A DNA stretch of 64,000 bases. Origin: Cerina litoralis (GTDB lineage Bacteria; Bacteroidota; Bacteroidia; Flavobacteriales; Flavobacteriaceae). The DNA is taken from positions 1-64,000 of the forward strand of contig JAIRBC010000005.1 in the NCBI GenBank assembly GCA_022008415.1. Direction: 5' to 3'. This document shows positions 51,395 through 60,952 of the stretch, one piece after another. The position numbers and the translations under genes were made by a program. Numbering within the stretch: the first letter of the stretch is position 1; each line of letters begins with the position of its first letter. The notes beneath the pieces are model-generated. The model searched no databases, was not told the DNA's origin, and saw only the letters and a list, made by a program, of their open reading frames with translations.

Positions 51395-54300
51395 TTAAAG
51401 GGTGATAAAATTGATTTTGATGACCGTCTGGTTGTATAGGTTTAGATTATCCAGATACTCCAAGCGGATCTGGTAAGCGTTTTCAAGACTGATGATATAT
51501 TGATAGAAATCTATCCCACCATTCATAAAGCTGGCGCTTGCGGTCTTTAGAATCTCCTCCGAGAGCACGGTGCCCTCTTCTTCGTAATAAGCCAATGCCT
51601 GATCGTACTTTGTCAACTCATTTTGAAGCTCCTGTAATCGGGCATCCAATCGGATCCTATATTCCTCGGATTCCTCCACCGCGATATCAGACGCGATCTT
51701 CGAGGCTTTTATTTTTGATGACTGTCCGCCAAAAAACAACGGAATCTTAAGTCCCAACTGATATCCATACAAGTGGTTGTCGAGTCCAGAATTGGTTTCC
51801 TGGAAGTAATTAAGGGTAATATCGGGCAGTAATCTTTGCTTTTCAAGGCTACGAGCTGCTTCTGCCAAGGAAATCCTGTTCCTGTAGTGGTCCAGCTCCG
51901 GGATGCCGGATGCCGGATCGCTTTTCAGCGGAACTCTGGGGATCGGTTCAAGAACAATTTCCAAGATTTCCCCAGCCTGAACCAGTTTTGCGATACTTTT
52001 GTAGGCAATTGCCACGTCCTGTTTTGACTTTTCAAGCTGAACCGTAATCTGGCGGCGTTTGGAGAGTGACGTTATTTTTTCCAGATAGGTGGTCTCGCCT
52101 AGTTCGAACCGTCGTGCCGCCTTGCTGGCGAAATCGGCATAGAGACTATCCAACTGCCCGTAGATCGTTTCTTTTTCCTTGGCATACCGATACTCATAGT
52201 AGCTCGCGGTCAGTGCCCGCTCCAAAGCCTTTTTACGAATTTCATAATTGCTCGCAGCCAAATCGTAACTTTTCATGTTTACCTGCTTGCCCGCAAAATA
52301 GACCGTGGGGAACAAAAACTCCTGTTGTATTCCGAACACGTCCAACGGTTTCTGGTCAAGACCGAGATTGTTCTGGTCGTATTCATAATAAAGATGGGTC
52401 TTGTTAAAATTAAAAGCACTACCAATGAATGCCTCTGCCCTATCGGTTTCCAATTGATTTGCCGCTAGTCCAGCATTATTCTCCATAGCCAATGATATCA
52501 ATCCATCCAAAGTTTTTGGGGCCGATTGGGCATTGACGTTCAACGCCAACAGAATCAGAATCAGCGTTGCTCCTTTGGTCGAACCCTCAATGGATGGCAG
52601 TTTCCGCTTCCCATCTTCCAATTTGTTGAAATAAGCGTATAAGACCGGTAGAACGACCAAGGTGAGAATTGTGGCCGTAAACAAGCCCCCGATTACCACC
52701 GTGGCTAGCGGCCGTTGCACCTCGGCTCCAGCGCTCGTAGAAATAGCCATGGGCAAGAATCCCAAGGCGGCGGCGGAGGCGGTTAACAATACGGCCCGCA
52801 ATCGATCTTTTGTTCCTTGTTTTATGAGTGCTTCCATAGAGTTAAATTTTTCTTTTTTGAGTTCCTTGAAGTGTTCGATCAATACGATCCCGTTCAATAC
52901 CGCTATCCCGAACAGGGCGATAAACCCGACCCCTGCTGAAATTGAGAACGGCATCCCCCTGATCCACAACAACAAAACCCCTCCTACGGCCGCAAGTGGA
53001 ATGGCCGAATAGATCAGCAAGGCCTCCTTGACCGAACTAAAGGCAAAATACAACAGGATAAAAATGAGCACGAGCGCAATGGGCACGGCCACCAAAAGTC
53101 TCGCCTTGGCACTCTGGAGGTTTTCAAATTGACCGCCGTAGGTAATGGAATAGCCGACGGGCAGATCGATGTTTTCATCGATCAATTTTTGAACATCGTC
53201 TACCACCGATTGAAGGTCGCGGTCTCGAACGTTGATACCCACTACGATCCTGCGCTTGGTATCGTCCCGGGAAATTTTGGCCGCCCCCGTTTTATAGGTC
53301 ACTTCCGCCAGTTCACTCAGGGGAATTTTTCCTCCCGCGGGCAAATCAACGTAAAGGTTTTTCAGGTTGTCTATATCCTGTCGGTTCTTCAGGTCTAACC
53401 GCATCACCAGGTCAAAACGTTTCTCTCCTTCAAAAACGCTGCCGGCTGTTGTTCCGGCAAAGCCCATAGAGACCATATCGTTTACATCCTGGATGTTGAG
53501 CCCGTAGCGTGCAATTTTTGCCCGGTCATAGGTAATGTTCATTTGGGGCAAGCCGGCCACTTTTTCAACGATGATATCGGCAGCTCCATCGACATTTTCA
53601 ACAAGGGATCTAATTTCGTTCCCTTTTTTGGACAGGATGTCCAGATCTTCCCCAAAAATCTTGATGGCAATATCGGCACGTACCCCGGTGATTAGTTCGT
53701 TAAAGCGCATCTCGATGGGCTGGGTAAACTCTACCTCCATGTTTGGGATTACGGCGAGCGTTTCCTTAAATCTATTGGCCAGTTCGTTCTTGGAACTCGC
53801 TGAGACCCACTCCCTTTTGGGCCTAAGCGTAATAATCACATCGCTTTCTTCCATAGACATGGGGTCGGTAGGGACTTCCGCCGCCCCGATCCGGGTAACC
53901 ACTTGATCGACTTCGGGAAAATTTTCAATCAATATTTTTTCGATCTGGGTAGTGGTTTCTATCGTCTTGCTCAATGAGGTACCCGTTTTTAGAATGGGCT
54001 GGATTACAAAATCGCCTTCGTCCAAGGTGGGTACAAATTCGCCACCCATAGCTGTAAAAAGATAGACCGCTAAGCCCAATAAAACAAAGGCCGTTCCCAA
54101 TACCCAGCGCTTACTCCGCATCGCCCAATGGATGATGGGATCATACCTGGCATGGAGCCAATTCATCAACCGTACCGAAATGTTCCTGTCCGAAGCATTG
54201 GAAGGTTTTAAAAATAACGAAGCAGCTACCGGTACATAGGTAAAGCACAAAATCATGGCCCCGATCAGCGCAAAACTGAAGGTCAATGCCATGGGCCTGA

Positions 54301-55753
54301 ACATTTTACCCTCCACGCCGCTCAGCGATAGGATCGGGATAAAGACGATGAGAATGATCAGCTGCCCAAAGATGGCCGAGTTCATCATTTTGGAGGCCCC
54401 ATCAAATGCAATTTTATCCTTTAAGGATTGTTTTGCTTGCTTCCCTTCCCCGTCGGCCAGTTCAGTCATGGCATTGATTTCATCTTTCCGTTGTGTAATC
54501 CTAAACGCGATGAACTCGACCATGATCACGGCGCCGTCGATGATGATCCCGAAATCGATCGCCCCAAGGCTCATCAAATTTGCATCCACCCCAAAAACGT
54601 ACATCATGGAAAGTGCAAAGAGCAGGCTCAAGGGGATTACCGATGCCACAACCAAACCAGAACGCAAATTTCCCAACAAAAGGACTACCACAAAGATTAC
54701 GATCAGAGAGCCTAGGACAAGGTTCTCGGCAACGGTAAACGTGGTTTTGGCAATTAGTTCGCTGCGATCCAAAAAAGCGTTGATATAGACCCCCTCTGGC
54801 AATGACTTTGATATGGATGCTACCCGTTCCTTAACGGCATTGATTACTTTTTTAGAGTTGGCGTCCTTGAGCATCATCACTTGTCCGAGTACTTTTTCGC
54901 CTTCGCCGTTTCCGGTAATGGCCCCAAAACGGATCGCACTGCCAAAGCCTACTTTGGCCACATCCCTTACGTAAACAGGGGTATTATTATGGTTTTTTAC
55001 CACGATATTTTCAATGTCGGCCAGCGAGGTGACCAATCCTTCCCCCCGTATAAAATAAGCCTGGTTCACCTTTTCGATATAGCCTCCGCCACTGACGCTG
55101 TTGTTCTTCTCGAGAGCGGTGAAAATATCACCGGCGGTAATATCCATCGCATTCAGTTTTTCGGTACTGATGGCGACCTCGTACTGTTTTAGCAGACCAC
55201 CCCAGGTATTTACTTCCACCACCCCGGGAATACCTGAAAGTTGCCGCTTTACGATCCAATCTTGGATTGTACGGAGGTCCTCGGCCGAATAACGGTCCCT
55301 GTATTCCGGTTCCACGTCGAGGATATATTGATAGATTTCACCAAGTCCTGTTGAAATGGGGCCCATTTCTGGAGTGCCAAAGCCTTCAGGGATCTTTTCG
55401 GAGGCCGACTTGATCTTTTCTGAGATAAGCTGACGGGGCAAGTAGGTTCCCAGATCTTCCTCAAAGACGATTGTCACTACGGACAGGCCGAATTTGGAGA
55501 CGGATCGGATTTCCAAAACCCCGGGAAGATTAGCCATTTCCAGTTCTACGGGATAGGTGATAAACTGTTCCATATCCTGTGTTGATAAGTTGCGGGAGGT
55601 GGTGATGACCTGCACCTGATTATTGGTCACATCGGGTACCGCACCTATGGGAATCTGGGAAAGGGAATAAAGACCAAACCCAATAATAAACGCCGTAAAA
55701 AGAAGCACGACAAACTTGTTCCTAATACTTAAATAGATAATACGTGACAGCAT
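51395..55753 (-). CDS. CzcA-type heavy-metal RND pump fused to a TolC-family channel
   Basis: A 1452-residue fusion. Residues 1-about 1040 form an RND pump with 12 helices; the proton-relay helix reads 'LGAIDFGIIIDGAVIMVEF' (Asp400 and Asp406), matching the DFG-x3-DG pattern of CzcA-type divalent-cation pumps rather than the Cu/Ag type. At about 1058-1076 there is a second hydrophobic segment, 'TLILILLALNVNAQS', with a signal-peptidase-like AQS end. Residues 1077-1452 are a TolC/OprM-family outer-membrane channel ('IQQEFLFPTVYFAGKQ', 'LNYFQETNSGLDNH', 'LKIPLFFGGQSS'). The channel part is probably cut free after export. Substrate: likely Zn, Co or Cd. Confidence 0.92.
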   Translation of the reverse strand: MLSRIIYLSIRNKFVVLLFTAFIIGFGLYSLSQIPIGAVPDVTNNQVQVITTSRNLSTQDMEQFITYPVELEMANLPGVLEIRSVSKFGLSVVTIVFEEDLGTYLPRQLISEKIKSASEKIPEGFGTPEMGPISTGLGEIYQYILDVEPEYRDRYSAEDLRTIQDWIVKRQLSGIPGVVEVNTWGGLLKQYEVAISTEKLNAMDITAGDIFTALEKNNSVSGGGYIEKVNQAYFIRGEGLVTSLADIENIVVKNHNNTPVYVRDVAKVGFGSAIRFGAITGNGEGEKVLGQVMMLKDANSKKVINAVKERVASISKSLPEGVYINAFLDRSELIAKTTFTVAENLVLGSLIVIFVVVLLLGNLRSGLVVASVIPLSLLFALSMMYVFGVDANLMSLGAIDFGIIIDGAVIMVEFIAFRITQRKDEINAMTELADGEGKQAKQSLKDKIAFDGASKMMNSAIFGQLIILIVFIPILSLSGVEGKMFRPMALTFSFALIGAMILCFTYVPVAASLFLKPSNASDRNISVRLMNWLHARYDPIIHWAMRSKRWVLGTAFVLLGLAVYLFTAMGGEFVPTLDEGDFVIQPILKTGTSLSKTIETTTQIEKILIENFPEVDQVVTRIGAAEVPTDPMSMEESDVIITLRPKREWVSASSKNELANRFKETLAVIPNMEVEFTQPIEMRFNELITGVRADIAIKIFGEDLDILSKKGNEIRSLVENVDGAADIIVEKVAGLPQMNITYDRAKIARYGLNIQDVNDMVSMGFAGTTAGSVFEGEKRFDLVMRLDLKNRQDIDNLKNLYVDLPAGGKIPLSELAEVTYKTGAAKISRDDTKRRIVVGINVRDRDLQSVVDDVQKLIDENIDLPVGYSITYGGQFENLQSAKARLLVAVPIALVLIFILLYFAFSSVKEALLIYSAIPLAAVGGVLLLWIRGMPFSISAGVGFIALFGIAVLNGIVLIEHFKELKKEKFNSMEALIKQGTKDRLRAVLLTASAAALGFLPMAISTSAGAEVQRPLATVVIGGLFTATILTLVVLPVLYAYFNKLEDGKRKLPSIEGSTKGATLILILLALNVNAQSAPKTLDGLISLAMENNAGLAANQLETDRAEAFIGSAFNFNKTHLYYEYDQNNLGLDQKPLDVFGIQQEFLFPTVYFAGKQVNMKSYDLAASNYEIRKKALERALTASYYEYRYAKEKETIYGQLDSLYADFASKAARRFELGETTYLEKITSLSKRRQITVQLEKSKQDVAIAYKSIAKLVQAGEILEIVLEPIPRVPLKSDPASGIPELDHYRNRISLAEAARSLEKQRLLPDITLNYFQETNSGLDNHLYGYQLGLKIPLFFGGQSSKIKASKIASDIAVEESEEYRIRLDARLQELQNELTKYDQALAYYEEEGTVLSEEILKTASASFMNGGIDFYQYIISLENAYQIRLEYLDNLNLYNQTVIKINFITL

Positions 55754-55845
55754 AATTCATGGAAAACACGGTTAAATAATACGTTCAAAACCAAATCGAC
55801 TTTGAAACAGAATGCATGTTTGTCCCATTACCCATGGGAAAAGAA

Positions 55846-56244
55846 TTATGACGTTTGCGGGGGCTGAAAAAGCCCCTGGGCATGAAGTGAAGAAGACGGT
55901 GCCTGATAATAAAAGTTAGCCGCCCAACCTTCAGGAATTTGGGGGGGAATTAATACCGATAGGGAGGCATTCAAGACGATAGCCACCACCGAGGCAGAGT
56001 TGCACTGTTGCTGAAAGGGCAATTTTTCATGATCCCTTTCCTCCTCTTGATGTTCCTTATTGTGTTGGTCCTTTTTTTCACCGTAATGTTTGGAAAGGAA
56101 TACCAACATGTTGTCCCCATATTTCTCTGCGTGAAATTGGGCGTGTTCCAACAGCTCATCCAATTTTGCGATATCGCTAAAGGCAATATCAAAGCTTTGG
56201 ATCAGTATTAAACCGGACATTAGTATGGACAAAAGTTTTGTCAT
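55846..56244 (-). CDS. His-rich exported protein of the metal efflux operon
   Basis: A 132-residue protein with a signal peptide ('MTKLLSILMSGLILIQSFDI'). The mature part has His residues in 'ELLEHAQFHAEKYG', 'SKHYGEKKDQHNKEHQ' and 'RDHEKLPF', suitable for periplasmic metal binding. It lies 92 bases upstream of the CzcA-type pump. I do not recognise a named family. The start is ATG 56244; an upstream in-frame ATG at 56268 would precede the signal peptide with extra residues. Confidence 0.7.
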   Translation of the reverse strand: MTKLLSILMSGLILIQSFDIAFSDIAKLDELLEHAQFHAEKYGDNMLVFLSKHYGEKKDQHNKEHQEEERDHEKLPFQQQCNSASVVAIVLNASLSVLIPPQIPEGWAANFYYQAPSSSLHAQGLFQPPQTS

Positions 56245-56421
56245 CGCGGTAAAAATGAGGAGAAGCACTTACTATTTAAAGCAACAATAGGTTACATTGA
56301 ATTTCTCCTTTTTCCTTTATAAAAAATGGATTTTCAACAAATGTACGTACGGGTGGCCGTATAAAAAATGACAAATATCATTTCGGAGTCGTTCCATCAG
56401 GCTTTTCCAATACTAAGTTTT

Positions 56422-56628
56422 CTACACCGTACAGCTATCCCCTCCCTTTTTTACCCCAAGTTTAAACAGTACTTTTTCCATCAGGCACCATTGGGTAAAT
56501 GCCGATTGCAATAAGTTGGCCCCCACAAAAAGGGTAAACCAGAGCCAGTTAATGTTGACGTACATGGCCAAAACCACACTAATGATGATGAAAGTGCCGG
56601 CGATGGCACGGATATACCTATTGATCAT
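56422..56628 (-). CDS. DUF2892 membrane protein
   Basis: A 68-residue protein with two membrane helices (about residues 8-26 and 29-48) of the DUF2892/YgaP C-terminal type. 'GANLLQSAFTQWCLMEKVLF' carries the family's NxxQSxFTxxC-like pattern, and a final Cys lies near the C-terminus ('GGDSCTV'). In other bacteria this domain is tied to rhodanese or sulfur chemistry. Here it lies between the two RND systems. Confidence 0.88.
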   Translation of the reverse strand: MINRYIRAIAGTFIIISVVLAMYVNINWLWFTLFVGANLLQSAFTQWCLMEKVLFKLGVKKGGDSCTV

Positions 56629-56831
56629 GATAAAATTGTTTTTTGTTTTGTTCTACATTCACTATTGACAGGAAAAAATAAACCCGTTTTATACGGACAA
56701 AAGATGAACGATGAAGGACCGCTCCTAACTAAATAACATAACTTTAACCAAACATGGAACATTCTAAATTGGGCATAATGTTTTTTATCTTTTATCCATG
56801 GTCCTTTTGTCTTTTATCGACGGCGTTAACC

Positions 56832-57143
56832 TTAAATGAACTTCTCTATGGGCACTACCACCGCCTTGATGGGGTTGTTGGTCTCGAGGTGTTGATTGAA
56901 TTCCTGTATCAAACCAAAAAGTACCTCAATATTCTCATCCGTTGTAAAGGAAAAGAACAAGCTGGAATCCGCTCCCCCCTTTTCGCTCGGAAACCAGCTC
57001 GAGGTTCTCACCACCGAGGTATGATCCTTATACCCATCGATGTCGGAGCTGCTAAAGTTGTCGATGTTCGCTTTTTTAAATAGCCGCAGGATTTCCTTTT
57101 CAAATTCATCCACGACCGTAACAATTAGTAATTTCATATCCAT
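56832..57143 (-). CDS. PII-like small protein associated with RND efflux
   Basis: A 103-residue protein with a PII/DUF3240-like ferredoxin fold: 'MKLLIVTVVDEFEKEILRLF' (strand and helix), 'NIDNFSSSDIDGYKD' (loop), 'SLFFSFTTDENIEVLFGLI' and the final 'IKAVVVPIEKFI'. It follows the RND pump gene on the same strand, 350 bases apart. Such PII-like proteins next to metal pumps may sense metal or nucleotide. Start either ATG 57143 or 57137. Confidence 0.68.
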   Translation of the reverse strand: MDMKLLIVTVVDEFEKEILRLFKKANIDNFSSSDIDGYKDHTSVVRTSSWFPSEKGGADSSLFFSFTTDENIEVLFGLIQEFNQHLETNNPIKAVVVPIEKFI

Positions 57144-57492
57144 TATTAGTTTAATTCATTCCCGTGAAGACGGGAATCTGTTTAAAACTGTTTCAATATT
57201 CAGGCGTTCAACCCCTCCGTCTTCCGCCGAAAAAGGCGGGAATCCACCTCCCCTCGTCTGAGGGGAGGAGCCTATGTTTTTTTCACCATTTAAATAACTT
57301 CGTACCTCGTATTTCGTACTTCCAACCTTTTTTCTACCTATTGCAACTTCCCACTGCCGATTTTTTATATCATTAAGTAACAACCGATTATATTTTTTGT
57401 CGACACAAAATTTCTAACCTTCAAAACATCTCCCTAAACCCCCTTCAAAGGGGGAATCCCTTTTTCATAACCCAACTTCGTACTTCGTACTT
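57144..57492. repeat. Repeat-rich gap with three hairpins
   Basis: No gene. ATTCCCG-TGAAGA-CGGGAAT (57158-57177); composite double hairpin at 57222-57242 (TTCCGCC-GAAAAA-GGCGGGAA) plus 57247-57268 (CCTCCCCTCGTCTGAGGGGAGG), homologous to 33741-33787; words CGTACCTCGTATTTCGTACTT (57301-57321); CCCCCTTCAAAGGGGG near 57440; and AAGTACGAAGTACGAAG words (minus strand) that start directly at the pump gene stop codon. Confidence 0.75.
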
Positions 57493-60400
57493 CTAATTTT
57501 TCCAATCCTGTTCTCTCTTTTCTTCAACTTCGTCCTGAACCTCTACGGGGTATTTCTTCCGTTCTATCATATAATAAACCAACGGCACCACCAGTAAAGT
57601 GAGTACGGTAGAGACTATGGTACCTCCCATCAACGAAATGGCCAGACCCTGAAAAATAGGATCAAAAAGAATGACCACCGCCCCAATAACTACCGTTCCC
57701 GCCGTTAGTAGGATAGGTGTAGTCCGTACGGCGCCCGCTTCTATTACCGCTTGTTTTATTGGGACACCATCTGCCAATCTCAAGTTGACAAAATCGATCA
57801 GCAAGACCGAGTTGCGAACCATTATCCCAGCAAGGGCGATCATCCCGATAAACGAGGTCGCGGTAAAAAATGCGCCCAAAAGCCAATGGCCGAGAACGAT
57901 ACCGATCAAAGACAGCGGTATGGCGACCATCATGACGATCGGCGCTTTGAAGTTCTGGAACCAGCCCACGATCAATATGTAAATGATGACGATTACACCG
58001 AGAAAGGCAATTCCCAAATCGCGGAATACCTCCAGGGTGATTTGCCATTCCCCGTCCCATTTTACGGTATAGTCGTCCTCAAAATCGGGCTGATGGATAT
58101 AGAGCTCCTCCATATTATAGCCTTCGGGCAGCTTCAATCCTTTCAATTTATCGGTCATTCCCAAGATGGCATAGACCGGACTCTCCAATTTGCCGGCCAT
58201 ATCAGCGAGGACATACACCACCCGTTTTTGGTTTTTTCGGTAGATGCTCTTAGCACTCGTTGTTTCCTCGATATCGACCAGGTCACCAATGGTTACCATC
58301 TTTCCTTGATTGGACCTTATCTTTAGTTGGACAATATCGTTAATGGTGGATTTCTCCTTTTCGTCGAGGACCAATAGCAGTCCTACTTGATCCACCGCAT
58401 CCTCGTCGTACAGACTGGTCACGGGATTTTCGGACAGGGCCGTGTTTACGGTATGGGTAATCTGTTCCGGAGTTACCCCGCGCAACATCGCTTTTTCCTT
58501 GTCCACTACCAGTTTGTATTCCTTTTGATCGGCCTCGACCATCCAATCCACGTCCACGACATCGGGGGTTTCCTTCAAAATGTTTTGTACTTGGTTGGCA
58601 ACGTCCCTTTGGGTATCGTAGTCGGGTCCGTAGATCTCACCAACGATGGTGGACAGTACGGGAGGTCCTGGCGGCACCTCTACTATTTTTACGTTGGCGT
58701 TGTACTTTTTGCCGATTCGTTGTATCTCGGGACGAAAACTACTGGCGATACCATGGCTCTGGGCCTTTCGCTCTTCTTTCCCGATCAGGTTTACCTGAAT
58801 ATCGGCCATATTGCTACCTCCCCTTAAATCGTAATGGCGCACCAATCCATTAAACGTTATGGGAGCAGAAGTACCCACATAATTCTGGTAGCTGACCACC
58901 TCAGGGCGGGTGCGGAGGTATTGCGCAATTTCCCTAGTTACGACCCCAGTGCGCTCCAAGGTGGTGCCTTCGGGCATATCTATGACCACCTGGAATTCGT
59001 TCTTGTTGTCAAAAGGCAACATCTTTACGGCTACCGATTTTGTAAAGAACATGCCAATGGACCCCATCAGCAATAGGAAGGTTGTCCCCAAAAACAACCA
59101 CCTGTATTTTTTGTTCTCGATCAGGGGGCGCTCAAACTTGGCATACATCCTATAGATAAAGATTTCCTTCAAGGGCTTTTCCGCTTTCTCCTTCCCCTTG
59201 TTCTCCTTTTCCCTCAAAAATCGGTATCCCAGATACGGGGTAATGGTCAAGGCAACAAATAGCGAAAGCAACATGGCGATCGAGGCCCCTATAGGCATGG
59301 GCGACATATAGGGTCCCATCAATCCAGATACGAAGGCCATGGGCAAAACAGAGGCTATGACCGTAAACGTGGCCAAAATGGTGGGGTTGCCCACTTCGTT
59401 TATGGCAAATAGTGCCGCTTGCTTAAACGGTAGCCGCTTCATTTTAAAATGACGGTGCATGTTCTCGGCGATAATGATCGAGTCGTCCACTACGATGCCA
59501 GTAACAAAGACCAGGGCAAAAAGCGTGATTCTGTTCAGGGTATAGTCCATTATATAGTAGCTCAGCAAGGTGAGTGCAAAGGTGATGGGAACGGACAGAA
59601 ATACCACCAGCCCCCCACGCCAGCCCATTGCCAGCATAACCACGAAGGTTACCGCAATGATAGCACCCATAAGGTGCATCAGGAGTTCGGAGACCTTTTG
59701 GGATGCGGTTTCCCCGTAGTTCCGGGTAACTTCTACATGCACATCCGTGGGGATCAAGGTCTTTTTTAAATGATCTATCTTCGACAATATAACCTCGGAG
59801 ATCTTCATCGCATCGGCTCCTTTCCGCTTGGCAATGGCAATGGTGACCGCGGGATACTCCGATTTGTAGGTATCCTTCGTTTTACTGGCCTGCCCAAAAC
59901 CCAAGGAAACATAATCCTTGGGAACCTCGGGACCATCCGTTACGGTCGCGATCTGTTTTAAATAGATGGGCCGCTCATTATGAACGCCCACCACCAGATT
60001 CTCCACATCGGAAACGGATTCCAAAAATCTTCCCGTGGAAACAATAAATTCGGTATCGTTCCTGTCAAAGGTGCCCCCGTTCAATTGTTGGTCGTTGACC
60101 TTGATCATCTGGGCCACGGACAGAAAATCCAATCCGCTCTCGGCCATTTTGTCCTTATCCAACACGACCCGTAATTGGCGGTCCCGACCACCAATCTTCT
60201 GGGTGGCGGACACGTCGGTTACCTTTTCGATCTCATCGCTCAGTTCCTGGGCGATCTGTTTCAACCTGTAGTCGTCGTAACTATCGCTCCACAAGGTAAG
60301 GCCCAGCATGGGCACATCGTCTATGGCGCGGGTCTTTATCAATGGAAACGTCACCCCACGGGGCATCCGGTCCATGTGCTTGTTGATCTCGTTGTACAGC

Positions 60401-60735
60401 TTTACGAAGGAGCGCTCGATGTCCTCGCCCACATAAAATTGTACGATGACCATCCCCTGCTCTTTCATAGAGGTAGAATAAACATACTCCACGCCCTTGA
60501 TGTTCGAAATTAGTTTTTCCAACGGTTTCACCACGCGGGACTCTACTTCCGTAGGGCTCGCTCCGGGGTATCCCACAAAAATATCGGCCATTGCCACGTT
60601 GATCTGGGGTTCCTCTTCCCTCGGGATCAAAAACGAACTGTACACCCCTATGACCATAAAAACGATCATCAAGAGTACCGTTAATTTACTGTCTATAAAC
60701 AACTTGGCAATTTTGCCAGCTAAACCTTCCTTCAT
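57493..60735 (-). CDS. RND efflux pump (AcrB/MexB superfamily permease)
   Basis: A 1080-residue inner-membrane proton-driven exporter with 12 helices and two large periplasmic loops. The proton-relay segment 'GIVVDDSIIIAEN' (Asp417 and Asp418) is of the drug/lipid-type (HAE-like) RND rather than the metal-type DFG pattern. 'GYPGASPTEVESRVVKPLEK' (about residues 54-73) is the porter-domain start, with 'IALAGIMVRNSVLLIDFVN' near the C-terminus. It works with the adaptor (60953) and TolC (62216) upstream on the same strand. The substrate is unknown. Confidence 0.93.
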   Translation of the reverse strand: MKEGLAGKIAKLFIDSKLTVLLMIVFMVIGVYSSFLIPREEEPQINVAMADIFVGYPGASPTEVESRVVKPLEKLISNIKGVEYVYSTSMKEQGMVIVQFYVGEDIERSFVKLYNEINKHMDRMPRGVTFPLIKTRAIDDVPMLGLTLWSDSYDDYRLKQIAQELSDEIEKVTDVSATQKIGGRDRQLRVVLDKDKMAESGLDFLSVAQMIKVNDQQLNGGTFDRNDTEFIVSTGRFLESVSDVENLVVGVHNERPIYLKQIATVTDGPEVPKDYVSLGFGQASKTKDTYKSEYPAVTIAIAKRKGADAMKISEVILSKIDHLKKTLIPTDVHVEVTRNYGETASQKVSELLMHLMGAIIAVTFVVMLAMGWRGGLVVFLSVPITFALTLLSYYIMDYTLNRITLFALVFVTGIVVDDSIIIAENMHRHFKMKRLPFKQAALFAINEVGNPTILATFTVIASVLPMAFVSGLMGPYMSPMPIGASIAMLLSLFVALTITPYLGYRFLREKENKGKEKAEKPLKEIFIYRMYAKFERPLIENKKYRWLFLGTTFLLLMGSIGMFFTKSVAVKMLPFDNKNEFQVVIDMPEGTTLERTGVVTREIAQYLRTRPEVVSYQNYVGTSAPITFNGLVRHYDLRGGSNMADIQVNLIGKEERKAQSHGIASSFRPEIQRIGKKYNANVKIVEVPPGPPVLSTIVGEIYGPDYDTQRDVANQVQNILKETPDVVDVDWMVEADQKEYKLVVDKEKAMLRGVTPEQITHTVNTALSENPVTSLYDEDAVDQVGLLLVLDEKEKSTINDIVQLKIRSNQGKMVTIGDLVDIEETTSAKSIYRKNQKRVVYVLADMAGKLESPVYAILGMTDKLKGLKLPEGYNMEELYIHQPDFEDDYTVKWDGEWQITLEVFRDLGIAFLGVIVIIYILIVGWFQNFKAPIVMMVAIPLSLIGIVLGHWLLGAFFTATSFIGMIALAGIMVRNSVLLIDFVNLRLADGVPIKQAVIEAGAVRTTPILLTAGTVVIGAVVILFDPIFQGLAISLMGGTIVSTVLTLLVVPLVYYMIERKKYPVEVQDEVEEKREQDWKN

Positions 60736-60952
60736 TTTATAGATTTAAGATTCTTTTACCAATATGGTGGGCGTTCCCCTCGCATATACCTTCAAGGTTC
60801 GAAAAAAACTTTGCATGGGATGCTCGGGTCGGGCTTTACGCTCTTACTCCTCCCCTCCTTCGCTAGCCCGCTTTTCAAAAACAACTAGGACACAAAGCCC
60901 GAAAGCTTTGGAGGGTGTGGGGTAACCGCTGCAATCCCTAACGCAGATCCGT
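60736..60952. other. Gap between adaptor and pump genes
   Basis: 217 bases, no gene. It contains TCGGGCTTTACGCTCTTACT-type sequence with CTAGCCCG further on, a short inverted relation (GGGCTT...AAGCCC around 60830-60905) that could fold but lacks a T-run. Confidence 0.45.
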
